From: CAZXCK01 sp964639225
GTDB lineage: Bacteria > Chloroflexota > Anaerolineae > Aggregatilineales > Phototrophicaceae
Direction of reading: 5' to 3'
Length of the DNA stretch: 37,134 nt
Assembly: GCA_964639225.1 (NCBI GenBank)
Contig: CAZXCK010000024.1
Span: 1-37,134, forward strand
A model generated the notes under the pieces. The model saw only the letters and a program-made list of their open reading frames with translations, made no database searches and was not told the origin of the DNA. The position numbers and the translations under genes were made by a program. Position 1 is the stretch's first letter. Each line of letters opens with the position of its first letter. Below, piece by piece: positions 6,272 through 13,793 of this stretch.

Positions 6272-6751
6272 ATGCCTGCTGATAAAGCCGTAGAAGAGAA
6301 GTCCAGACGGCGGCGCAGACGCCGTGACCCCGAGGTGGAGTCCGACGACGCTGAGATGGCCTATGACGAGGACGGCACCCCGGTTCGGGGTATTTCTGAG
6401 CGCAAAGGCCGGGTCACGCCGGGCCGCCGCGCCCATACCGACGACGGCAAGAAGGGCAACATCATCACGCGCTTTGGCCGTGGCATGGTGGAGTACTTCC
6501 AGGGTGTGAGCGACGAACTGTCGAAGGTGGTGTGGCCCAGCCGTGAGGACACGATTCGACTGTCGCGCATCGTGCTGCTGGTGACAATCGCCTCGGCGCT
6601 GGCGCTGGGCGCCATCAGCTTTCTGTTTACCGAGCTTTTCGTTATCGGCCTGCGTGAAGACCAGCCCATCGTCTTTGTGGTTTTTGGCGCGGTGGTGGCG
6701 GTAGGCTACTTCGTGTGGACGCGCCGCATTATGCGAACGTCCGAGTTCTAG
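6272..6751 (+). CDS. secE: Preprotein translocase subunit SecE
   Basis: 159 residues from ATG 6272, with AAGGAG 11 nt upstream; the longer frame enters tRNA-Trp and is rejected. SecE clamps SecY in the Sec translocon. The conserved amphipathic helix and hinge ELSKVVWPSREDT (82-94) is clear, followed by the essential transmembrane helix (about 100-125). A second hydrophobic segment (about 131-150) follows, giving two membrane spans where the minimal family has one. The N-terminal ~70 residues are highly charged (an Arg run at 12-18, then acidic) and probably disordered. It is the first gene of secE-nusG-rplK-rplA. Confidence 0.93.
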   Translation: MPADKAVEEKSRRRRRRRDPEVESDDAEMAYDEDGTPVRGISERKGRVTPGRRAHTDDGKKGNIITRFGRGMVEYFQGVSDELSKVVWPSREDTIRLSRIVLLVTIASALALGAISFLFTELFVIGLREDQPIVFVVFGAVVAVGYFVWTRRIMRTSEF

Positions 6752-6814
6752 CCGAGCAGTACGCCGCTGGTGGCTGTTGGTTAATCGTCTACAAGTGTTA
6801 AGGAGGGCCGTGAG

Positions 6815-7462
6815 ATGTCCGATGACATGAACCGCCCGGAAGAAGACTACGATCCCGAACCTGTTTACCTGGACGACGACGACGATCTGGATACGTCGTC
6901 GATTCTGGGTGATATCGACGCCAGCGACGACCTCAGTACGCAGAAGCACTGGTACGTTGTCCATTGTTATTCGGGCTACGAATACAAAGTGCGCCATGCC
7001 ATCGAGCAGCGTATCGAGACGATGGGCATGACGGACAAGATTTTCGATGTCATCGTGCCCACCGAGGAAGAGATCGAGGTTAAGGACGGCAAACGGCGCA
7101 CCGTCGAGCGGCGTGTTTTCCCCGGTTACATCCTGGTCGAGATGAAGATGGACGAAGACTCGTGGTATGTCGTGCGCAACACGCCCGGCGTCACCGGGTT
7201 TGTGGGCATGGGCAACGAGCCGACTCCCCTGCGGGCCGATGAGGTCAAGCAGATTATGGATCGCATGTCCGACGAGTCGCCCAAAGTCAAAGTTACGTTC
7301 AAGATCGGCCAGCGGGTGCGCATCGTGGATGGCCCGTTCAACGATTTCATCGGCGAGGTGGCCGACATCGACATGGATAAGTCCAAAGTTCGCGTGATGG
7401 TGAACTTCTTCGGGCGAGAGACGCCCGTCGAGCTGGACTTCCTGGAAGTCGAAAAAGCCTGA
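6815..7462 (+). CDS. nusG: Transcription termination/antitermination factor NusG
   Basis: 215 residues, ATG behind AAGGAGGG. NusG binds RNA polymerase through its NGN domain and links it to Rho or ribosomal protein S10 through its KOW domain. The NGN domain begins at KHWYVVHCYSGYE (about 44-56) and includes RRVFPGYILVEM. The KOW domain (about 160-213) contains GQRVRIVDGPF and VMVNFFGRETPVELDF. An acidic extension of about 43 residues, with a run of five Asp, precedes the NGN domain and is longer than in E. coli. A short inverted repeat surrounds the stop codon (7456-7471). Confidence 0.95.
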   Translation: MSDDMNRPEEDYDPEPVYLDDDDDLDTSSILGDIDASDDLSTQKHWYVVHCYSGYEYKVRHAIEQRIETMGMTDKIFDVIVPTEEEIEVKDGKRRTVERRVFPGYILVEMKMDEDSWYVVRNTPGVTGFVGMGNEPTPLRADEVKQIMDRMSDESPKVKVTFKIGQRVRIVDGPFNDFIGEVADIDMDKSKVRVMVNFFGRETPVELDFLEVEKA

Positions 7463-7492
7463 AATCAGGCTCTGACCGAGTTCAATTGCGAG

Positions 7493-7525
7493 GGCGCGCC
7501 ACCGGCTGCGCCCTGATGGCGCGCC
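7493..7525 (+). promoter_or_regulatory. 9-bp perfect hairpin in the rplK leader, candidate L1 autoregulatory site
   Basis: Arms GGCGCGCCA (7493-7501) and TGGCGCGCC (7517-7525) enclose a 15-nt loop. It lies in the 111-bp nusG-rplK gap and has no T tract, so it is not an intrinsic terminator. In many bacteria L1 binds its own mRNA ahead of rplK to shut off L11-L1 synthesis; the position fits, but the L1-binding loop sequence was not verified. Confidence 0.4.
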
Positions 7526-7573
7526 GCAGGCGCTCTCACTACCGGCAGCGAACAAGCAGCAAGAGGAATATCA

Positions 7574-8002
7574 ATGGCAAAGAAAGTCAAGGCTATCGTC
7601 ACCCTGCAAATTCCGGCGGGCAAGGCCAACCCGGCCCCGCCCATTGGCCCGGCGCTGGCGCAGCATGGCATCAACCTGATGGCCTTCTGCAAAGAGTACA
7701 ACGCCAAGACCAGCAACCGTATGGGCGAGATCGTCCCGGCGGAGATCACCATCTTCCAGGATGGCTCGTTCCGTTTCATCCTGAAAAGCCCGCCCACCTC
7801 GTTCCTGATTAAGCGGGCCGCCGGCATCGACCGGGGCGCGTCCAACCCGATCATCGACAAGGCCGGCCAGCTCACCCGCAAGCAGGTGCGCGAGATCGCC
7901 GAGCTGAAGTTCAGCGACCTGAACGCGCTCGACATCGAAGGCGCCATGCGCCAGATCGAGGGCACCGCCCGCCAGATGGGCGTTAAGGTCGTCGAAGACT
8001 AA
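7574..8002 (+). CDS. rplK: 50S ribosomal protein uL11
   Basis: 142 residues, the normal length. uL11 forms the GTPase-associated centre with 23S rRNA. The N-terminal domain has IPAGKANPAPPIGPALAQHG (14-33), the Pro-rich signature; the C-terminal RNA-binding domain includes PPTSFLIKRAAG and ends in the usual ARQMGVKVV. The start ATG is preceded by AAGAGGA. It is followed by rplA after 95 bp. Confidence 0.97.
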   Translation: MAKKVKAIVTLQIPAGKANPAPPIGPALAQHGINLMAFCKEYNAKTSNRMGEIVPAEITIFQDGSFRFILKSPPTSFLIKRAAGIDRGASNPIIDKAGQLTRKQVREIAELKFSDLNALDIEGAMRQIEGTARQMGVKVVED

Positions 8003-8097
8003 ACCAGCCCGGCTGGTTAGAGTCGTACACACCCGTTAATGTTCGTGGGAGGGCGGCAGCAGACGCCGTCCATTAGCACCACCAGGAGAAAACACTC

Positions 8098-8799
8098 ATG
8101 GCACAAGGTAAACGTTACAGCGAACTGGCGAAGAAATTCGACCGCGCACAGAACTATCCGCTGGCCGAAGCGGTGGCGCTGGTCAAGGATATGGCCACCG
8201 CCAAGTTCGACGAAACCATCGAAATGCACTTCAATCTGGGCATCGACCCGCGCCACAGCGACCAGCAGGTGCGCAGCACCGTGATGCTGCCGCACGGTCT
8301 GGGTAAGACCGTCACCGTGCTGGTGTTCGCCGAAGGCGAAGAGGGCCGCGCCGCCGAAGCCGCCGGTGCCGACATCGTCGGTGGCGATGAACTGCTCGAC
8401 CGCATCCAGAAAGAGGGCTTCCTGGATTTCGACGCCGCCCTGGCCACCCCCACCATGATGAAGAAGGTGGGCCGCGTGGCGCGTATTCTTGGCCCGCGCG
8501 GTATGATGCCGAATCCGAAAGCCGGTACGGTTGTCCAGCCCGAAGACATGGGCCGGGCCATCGACGAGCTGAAGGCTGGTCGCGTGGAGTTCCGCAACGA
8601 CAAAACCGGCAATCTGCATGTGCCAGTGGGCAAAGCCAGCTTTGACGCGCAGAATCTGCTGGAGAATGCTCAGGCGCTCATCGGTGCGGTGGAGAGCCAG
8701 AAGCCGACCACATCCAAGGGCACCTACATCCGCCGCCTGACGCTGACCTCGACGATGGGGCCGGGCATCCGCGTGGACCCGTCCTCGGCCAGCAGCTAA
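8098..8799 (+). CDS. rplA: 50S ribosomal protein uL1
   Basis: 233 residues, the normal length. uL1 forms the L1 stalk that moves E-site tRNA and commonly represses its own operon. Family signatures: the N-terminal GKRYSELAKKFD; the central VMLPHGLGKTVTVLVF (62-77); GPRGMMPNPKAGTV (about 133-146); and the C-terminal KGTYIRRLTLTSTMGPG. The ATG follows CAGGAG at about 9 nt. A strong terminator closes the operon, so rplJ, rplL and rpoBC are not part of this transcript. Confidence 0.97.
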   Translation: MAQGKRYSELAKKFDRAQNYPLAEAVALVKDMATAKFDETIEMHFNLGIDPRHSDQQVRSTVMLPHGLGKTVTVLVFAEGEEGRAAEAAGADIVGGDELLDRIQKEGFLDFDAALATPTMMKKVGRVARILGPRGMMPNPKAGTVVQPEDMGRAIDELKAGRVEFRNDKTGNLHVPVGKASFDAQNLLENAQALIGAVESQKPTTSKGTYIRRLTLTSTMGPGIRVDPSSASS

Positions 8800-8830
8800 C
8801 ACGCTTCGCTGCCAATACAACGCCAACGCT

Positions 8831-8864
8831 CGACCCTGGCCCAATGCCGGGGTCGTTTTTGTTT
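8831..8864 (+). terminator. Rho-independent terminator after rplA
   Basis: A 10-bp stem with one G-T pair (8831-8840 with 8846-8855), a 5-nt loop, then TTTTTGTTT. It separates the operon from the convergent gene at 8877. Confidence 0.93.
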
Positions 8865-8876
8865 GTGGGGGGATAA

Positions 8877-9830
8877 TCAGTCGCGGAAGGCGTCGCGGGC
8901 GGCCTGGCCCAGGAACGACTGGCGCAGCAGCGTATAATAGCCGAGCGTGACGCCGACCATGATGATTACCAGCACCAGCGCCAGCGCGATACCGGGATCG
9001 GTGTCCAGCAGGGCCATCAGCAGCGCCCATGCCAGCCCAACGGCTACTAACTGCATCAGCCAAAGCGCGGCCAGCGACGCCAGCCCGGCCAGCACCGCCA
9101 GCGATGCCGAGCGCACCCGCGCCGAGATCGCCAGCCCCAGCGCCGAGAACAGGCGCAGCCGCAGCAGCGGGTCCACGACGAAGAAGCCTAAAGCCAGCAG
9201 CAGCAGCGCCAGCTCCAGCAGATGATCCAGCGTGTTAACCGGCAGGTCATCCAGCCAGCGGGCGAAGGCGGTGCGGGGCGGCATACCGGTGGCCAGCGCG
9301 CCGAACTGCAACAGAAAGAGCAGGATGGCCGCGACACGCAGGCTGGTCAGCGTGATGGTGAACCACCAGCATCGCATCTGGGCGACGGTGTGCTTGGCGG
9401 TGATGATGTCGCGGCGGCCCAGCGGGGTCAGGCGGACCAGGTCCCAGCGGCGGCGGTCGCGGTCGGCGTTGACGCTGCGCACGGCGGCCATCATGGCGAT
9501 GAAGTCCAGCAGCAGCACGCCCGCCCAGCCGATAAAGCCCAGCCATACGATGAGGTTCTCGCTGGCGCGGCGAGCACCCCAGCCGTAAGTGTAGACATTG
9601 GTATTCACGCTCTGGTACTGATGCCAGACGAACAGCGCCCACACAATCACCGCCAGCAGACAGACGAGCATCATCTGGCGCAGACTGTAGGCCACCAGTC
9701 CTTCTAAGGAGCGTCCCCGGCGCAGATGACGCATCTCGCTGAGGTACACGGGATGCGCGATCATGCGGCTGGCCTGCGGCACCAGCGCGTCCAGGCTGGA
9801 CCGTCTGGAACCGGCGGCGGGCGGGTTCAC
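8877..9830 (-). CDS. Multi-spanning membrane protein, ABC-2 permease-like
   Basis: 317 residues from a GTG at 9830 that overlaps the upstream stop in a GTGA arrangement; an ATG at 9896 exists but would overlap the TPR gene by 70 bp. About six hydrophobic segments are seen (near 60-80, 105-130, 165-190, 205-225, 240-275 and 280-300). The loop RRWDLVRLTPLGRRDII resembles the WDLL-LTPL cytoplasmic loop of ABC-2-type permeases that recruit an ATPase. No ATPase gene is adjacent, so it either uses one encoded elsewhere or is a stand-alone membrane scaffold. It is the last gene of the three-gene unit with the TPR protein and response regulator. The function is not established. Confidence 0.7.
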   Translation of the reverse strand: MNPPAAGSRRSSLDALVPQASRMIAHPVYLSEMRHLRRGRSLEGLVAYSLRQMMLVCLLAVIVWALFVWHQYQSVNTNVYTYGWGARRASENLIVWLGFIGWAGVLLLDFIAMMAAVRSVNADRDRRRWDLVRLTPLGRRDIITAKHTVAQMRCWWFTITLTSLRVAAILLFLLQFGALATGMPPRTAFARWLDDLPVNTLDHLLELALLLLALGFFVVDPLLRLRLFSALGLAISARVRSASLAVLAGLASLAALWLMQLVAVGLAWALLMALLDTDPGIALALVLVIIMVGVTLGYYTLLRQSFLGQAARDAFRD

Positions 9831-11158
9831 CGGTTGCCGCTTTCGTCTGCTGGCGGCGGGGCTGGGAAACGAGCCGCCAGCGTAGACTCGGCCCATGCGG
9901 TGTGCGGCGAGTCCGGGCGCGCCAGCCGCTCGACCAGCGGGCGCGCCGCCGCCAGATCGCCACGCGCCAGCAGAATCTGCGCTTTGTAATACGACGCCTG
10001 CGCATGGTCGGGCATCAGGTCAAGGGCGGCGTCCAGTTGGTCCAGGGCGCGGCGATCATCGCCGGTGGTGTACAGCGCCCAGGCCAGCCCGGCCAGCAGA
10101 TCGGGATCGGCGGGGATGCTGTCGGCGCTCTGGCGCAGATACTCCACATCCACCGCCGGCAGATGATAGCCTTCCTGCGCGTAGAACACGGCCAACCGTT
10201 CCTGAAAGCGCGGGTCATCGCCGGAGATCTGGACCGCCATGCGCAGCCAGCGCTGGGCGCGCTCGTAATCGAACAGCAGATGATAGGCGGTGCCCAGTTC
10301 GCTGAAATAGGCGGGGTTGTTGGGGTCCAGGCGCACGGCCTGTATAAAGGCGTCGCGGCTGGCCTCGTATTCTCCGGCGGCACGGCGCTGCAGGCCATGC
10401 ACAAACTGCACCTGGGGCACATCCGCGCCCAGGGCCAGCGCCTGGCGCATCGACTGGCTGCCGTCTTTGGCCTGGCGTTCGCGGGCCAGCGCGACATAGG
10501 CCAGCGCCTCAGGATACGGATGGCCGACACGGGCCGCCTGCTGGAAAGCCTGCTCGGCCAGCGACCAGCGTCGCATCTCGGCCAGGGCCAGCCCCACGCG
10601 CATACTGATGAGCGGGTCGCCGGGGTCGCTGGCCAGCACGTCGATCAGCGCGGCGGCGTCGGCGGCGTAGACCGGCTCACGGGCCGCCTGGCGCAGGTGG
10701 GCGTCCGCCTGCCAGGGGTCGAAGGCCGCCAGCAGCATACCGAGCTGCCAGTGGCCCCAGGCATGGTCTGGCTGGGCGGCGACCAGCCGCTGGAGTGTAT
10801 CGACGGCGTCCGGCCAGCGTTGGAGTGTCACGTAAGCGCGGGCAAGCGTTTCCAGGCGGTGGGGGTCGTCGCCTGCCGCCTGCGACCAGTGCGCTACCGC
10901 GCCGGGCAGGTCGCCCAGCGCATCACGCAGATTACCGGCCCGCCACTGCCAGGCTGGCGTCCAGCCATCGCGGGCGGCTTCGGCTTCCACGCGATACAGC
11001 GCCAGGTATACCGGCTCGCCAGCGGCACGAGTCGCCGGTGAGCCGACAGGGTCGCTGGTGGGCTGGTCGGCCAGGCGGAAGATCAGCAGGCCGCCAGCGG
11101 ACAAAATGAGCAGCGCCGCCAGCGCTGCCCACAGGCGCACGCGAAACCGTCCGTTCAT
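9827..11158 (-). CDS. Membrane-anchored TPR-repeat protein
   Basis: 443 residues. A single N-terminal hydrophobic helix (about 8-28, ALLILSAGGLLIF) acts as an anchor, so the bulk is likely outside the cytoplasmic membrane. The rest is helical repeats typical of tetratricopeptide arrays, recognisable as AVAHWSQAA, DAVDTLQRLVAAQPDHAWGH, SLAEQAFQQAA, SRDAFIQAVRLDPNNPAYF, RAQRWLRMAVQ and RALDQLDAALDLMPDHAQA. TPR arrays act as protein-binding scaffolds. The start codon is 2 bp beyond the stop of the response regulator, and its stop overlaps the next gene, so all three are translationally coupled. The binding partner is unknown. Confidence 0.85.
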   Translation of the reverse strand: MNGRFRVRLWAALAALLILSAGGLLIFRLADQPTSDPVGSPATRAAGEPVYLALYRVEAEAARDGWTPAWQWRAGNLRDALGDLPGAVAHWSQAAGDDPHRLETLARAYVTLQRWPDAVDTLQRLVAAQPDHAWGHWQLGMLLAAFDPWQADAHLRQAAREPVYAADAAALIDVLASDPGDPLISMRVGLALAEMRRWSLAEQAFQQAARVGHPYPEALAYVALARERQAKDGSQSMRQALALGADVPQVQFVHGLQRRAAGEYEASRDAFIQAVRLDPNNPAYFSELGTAYHLLFDYERAQRWLRMAVQISGDDPRFQERLAVFYAQEGYHLPAVDVEYLRQSADSIPADPDLLAGLAWALYTTGDDRRALDQLDAALDLMPDHAQASYYKAQILLARGDLAAARPLVERLARPDSPHTAWAESTLAARFPAPPPADESGNR

Positions 11159-11160
11159 CG

Positions 11161-11784
11161 TCAGCGCCGGGCGCGGTCGATGGCCTCGGAGACGATGCGC
11201 TCGATGGCGTCTGACGTAAAGGGCTTGACCAGATAGCTGTACACATCCTGGAGCTTGCCCACCAGCCGGTTAGCCGGGTCGTCGTGGGCGGTGATGATGA
11301 TGACCACCGGCATGCGCTGCACCTTCTCGGCGCGGGCTTTGATGGCTTCCAGGATTTTCCAGCCGGTCATATCGGGCAGACTGATGTCCAGCAGCACCAC
11401 ATCGGGGTCAATGGTTTCCAGCTTCGCCAGCGCGCGCGAGCCGTGAGTCTCGTAGGATGCCTGCATGCCCATGCGTTCCAGCGTGGCCTGGATGACCTCG
11501 GCCAGTTCGGTGGTGTCCTCGACGATGAGCACAACCGGCTGTTTGTCAGCTTCGATGTACGGTTTGGGCATGGGACGGGGATCGGCTGGTGTATCGCCGG
11601 TCTCACTGGATGGGTGATCGTCGCCAGAGACGCTGCTGCCAGAGGGACCGCCGGTATTGTCGCCGGCGACGCCTGACCGGGCCGGGATCACCGGGCCGCT
11701 GGCCGGTTGAATCGTCGTGTCGATGGCGGGGAATGAGGCTTCGAGCCTGGTGCTGTGCTGTTTGTCGGATGAAACCTCTACCAT
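11161..11784 (-). CDS. Single-domain response regulator with disordered N-terminus
   Basis: 207 residues from ATG 11784, where GAGG lies 9 nt upstream; an ATG at 11808 in frame has no ribosome site. The first ~80 residues are Gly/Ser/Pro/Asp-rich and look disordered. The receiver domain (about 82-205) has the acidic pair E89-D90, the phosphoacceptor Asp133 in VVLLDISLPD, Thr165 in IITAHDD and Lys187 in YLVKPF, so all phosphotransfer residues are present. No output domain follows, so it should act through protein contacts, plausibly with the coupled TPR protein. The nearest histidine kinase is at 16830-19604 on the other strand; pairing is not shown. Confidence 0.88.
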   Translation of the reverse strand: MVEVSSDKQHSTRLEASFPAIDTTIQPASGPVIPARSGVAGDNTGGPSGSSVSGDDHPSSETGDTPADPRPMPKPYIEADKQPVVLIVEDTTELAEVIQATLERMGMQASYETHGSRALAKLETIDPDVVLLDISLPDMTGWKILEAIKARAEKVQRMPVVIIITAHDDPANRLVGKLQDVYSYLVKPFTSDAIERIVSEAIDRARR

Positions 11785-11912
11785 AATGGCGAACCTCAAC
11801 ATAATCAATCGCTACTGTTTTTATGATAGCATCCTTAACAGCGCAGCAGTGTATAGAATTGTAAGGGCCGGTCAATTATGATGGCGGGTGTCAGTGAAGG
11901 GAAAGCCGAACC

Positions 11913-12764
11913 ATGAAGCACATCCACGACATGCGTGCCCGTATGCAGCCGCTGGTCCCGGCTCCGGCGGCCAGCACAGGCCATTCAGGGCCGCGCCTGG
12001 ACCTGAGTCATCTCGCGGCGCTGCCGCTGCGCCATGCCGCCGACTGCGATCTGCTGGGGGCGGGCACGGACGGCACGCTTTACGTTGAGGAGATCATCGA
12101 CGACGGAGACCGCGTGGTGCAGCACATCATCGGCTCGGATGGCGACATCCGCGCCAGTGTGGACGACGCCGCGCCCGGCGTGTTCGAGCCACTGGCGCTG
12201 CCACCGGATGCCGTCCGCACGCAGTCCCCGCGCCAGGCGACCGCGCTCAATTTCAGCGGGCCGCGCCTGCGTGGAAGCTGCCACGACGACCGCATACAGG
12301 AACTCGTCCAGCCGCTGACCATGCCGGACCGGATGGCGCTGGTCGAGCGGCTCAAATTTGACGTGCTACCGCCGCATGTGCTGGGGCTGGCCGAGAGCTA
12401 TGTTCTGGCCGAAGCCGCCCTGACAGCGTCACTGTTCGTCGTCTGCCGGCGGCTGCGTGTCGCCTACCGGCTGGACGAACCCCGCCACGAGCGCGACGGC
12501 ACGCCCTACGACTACGACACGATCACAATTTATGCCGCCCATCTGTATGACCGCGACGCCGGGACGCCGGTCTCGGTGGACGGCCAGCCATTCGATGGTG
12601 TGAGCGCCGCGCTCGACGGCCTACCCGGTCCGGCGCTGCGCCGTCCGATGGCCTGCCTGACGCTTCCGGGTGGCCGGTTGGCTATCGCCGATGGCGGCGA
12701 CGGCGACCGGGTGAGCACCGTGCATGTCTACGAGTGGCGTATTCAACCCGCAGCGGACGGCTGA
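11913..12764 (+). CDS. Unrecognised soluble protein
   Basis: 283 residues, with no signal peptide or transmembrane segment and no family I recognise. Composition is Asp/Arg/Ala-rich with many His and few Lys. A short acidic tract (DGTLYVEEIIDDGDRVVQHI) and repeated beta-strand-like stretches suggest a mixed alpha/beta or beta-rich fold. The ATG at 11913 lacks a strong ribosome site (GGGAAAGCCGAACC upstream). It is divergent from the response-regulator unit, sharing a 128-bp control region, which hints at related regulation. Codon third-position GC bias is like its neighbours, supporting a real gene. The function is unknown. Confidence 0.7.
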   Translation: MKHIHDMRARMQPLVPAPAASTGHSGPRLDLSHLAALPLRHAADCDLLGAGTDGTLYVEEIIDDGDRVVQHIIGSDGDIRASVDDAAPGVFEPLALPPDAVRTQSPRQATALNFSGPRLRGSCHDDRIQELVQPLTMPDRMALVERLKFDVLPPHVLGLAESYVLAEAALTASLFVVCRRLRVAYRLDEPRHERDGTPYDYDTITIYAAHLYDRDAGTPVSVDGQPFDGVSAALDGLPGPALRRPMACLTLPGGRLAIADGGDGDRVSTVHVYEWRIQPAADG

Positions 12765-12798
12765 TTGTCCCCAATGTACGAGCGTTGCTGCCGGTCGC

Positions 12799-13656
12799 TT
12801 AGTCCTCGTCCAGCGGCGTGCCAAAGGCGGCGATGCTGATAATGCCGGTGTTGCCGCCGGTGCTTTCCGCCACGTCATAACGCAGGGTGGTCGTCTCAAA
12901 ATCGACGGCGAACGTGTTAAGCTGGGTGTGTTCTTCCAGTTGGAACGGCCCGAAGACCTCGCCGCTGTCGATGGTGATGGTGAACGAACTGGTAATCGCA
13001 CTGCCGTCGCTCATGGCGCGCGTCCAGTATTCGATGGTGTGGATGTGGTGTCTGCCGTCCAGTTCGACGACGAAGTAGGCATCGTCACCGTCACCGTTGC
13101 TGGACCACTCGGTGGCTGAGTTGCCATCGAAGGCGTTGAGAATCCCCCAGCGGCCATCGTTGGGCTGGTCGCCGAAGTTGCTGCTGACTTCCCGCACTGT
13201 CGCGCCGTTTTCCGGGGCAAGCAGATTCTCGCTGGCCTCATCGCTGGCGGGCAGCGTGCGGAACGTGTGCAGTTCGCCCACGTAGATTGTGCCATCCTCA
13301 CCGACGCCCTGCATACGGAAGACATATTCGGTGTCCGGCTCCAGGTCCAGCATGACCGGGTTATGGTCAATGATGGCGGCAGATGCCATGTCGGGGTCGT
13401 TGGTCACCGAGCCAAAGCTCTCATCGGTCCCGTAGACCAGATAACAGGCCAGCGGAATCGTGCCGACGAAATTTACGCGGGCGGTCGTGTCGGTGATGTC
13501 GAGTACCTGCGCCGGCGACTCGGTCACAGCCGAAAGCGGCATAACCTTTACATCGTGGTCGCTGATGGTCAGCGTCTCGCCGTCCTCATCGGCGGCGGTC
13601 ATCATCACACTCACCAGCGCCACGACAAACAAGCTGATTGCGAACCATTTTCTCAT
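12799..13656 (-). CDS. Secreted protein with fibronectin-III-like and discoidin-like domains
   Basis: 285 residues from ATG 13656, with AAGGA 9 nt upstream; a start 20 codons earlier gives a non-signal N-terminus and is rejected. The first ~22 residues (RKWFAISLFVVALVSVMMTA) form a signal peptide. A fibronectin-III-like beta domain follows (about 45-135; TTARVNFVG, LEPDTEYVFRMQGVG, ELHTFRTLP). A discoidin or F5/8-type C-like domain follows (about 140-282; AFDGNSATEWSSN, YFVVELDGRHHIHTIEYW). Such domains bind carbohydrate or cell-surface ligands. It is followed upstream on the same strand by the DUF3179 gene, with a long inverted repeat in between. No catalytic domain is visible. Confidence 0.72.
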   Translation of the reverse strand: MRKWFAISLFVVALVSVMMTAADEDGETLTISDHDVKVMPLSAVTESPAQVLDITDTTARVNFVGTIPLACYLVYGTDESFGSVTNDPDMASAAIIDHNPVMLDLEPDTEYVFRMQGVGEDGTIYVGELHTFRTLPASDEASENLLAPENGATVREVSSNFGDQPNDGRWGILNAFDGNSATEWSSNGDGDDAYFVVELDGRHHIHTIEYWTRAMSDGSAITSSFTITIDSGEVFGPFQLEEHTQLNTFAVDFETTTLRYDVAESTGGNTGIISIAAFGTPLDED

Positions 13657-13719
13657 GGAGATAAATCCTTTATACCTACTGTTGGTCAACCAACCTGAAC
13701 GCTGTTTTGCCTTCATCCT

Positions 13720-13759
13720 AAATCCTCTCCTGAAAAGAGACCGAATCAGGAGAGGATTT
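13720..13759 (-). terminator. 14-bp perfect inverted repeat, candidate terminator after the DUF3179 gene
   Basis: Arms 13720-13733 and 13746-13759 are exactly complementary with a 12-nt loop. Each arm begins or ends with AAA/TTT, so the T run is inside the stem base rather than after it. It lies 34 bp past the stop of the minus-strand DUF3179 gene and 63 bp before the next start. A nearby GTTGGT-CA-ACCAAC palindrome (13681-13694) may be an operator. Confidence 0.6.
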
Positions 13760-13793
13760 GCTAAACCATAGGTTCAGATTGCTTTTTGCGGCG

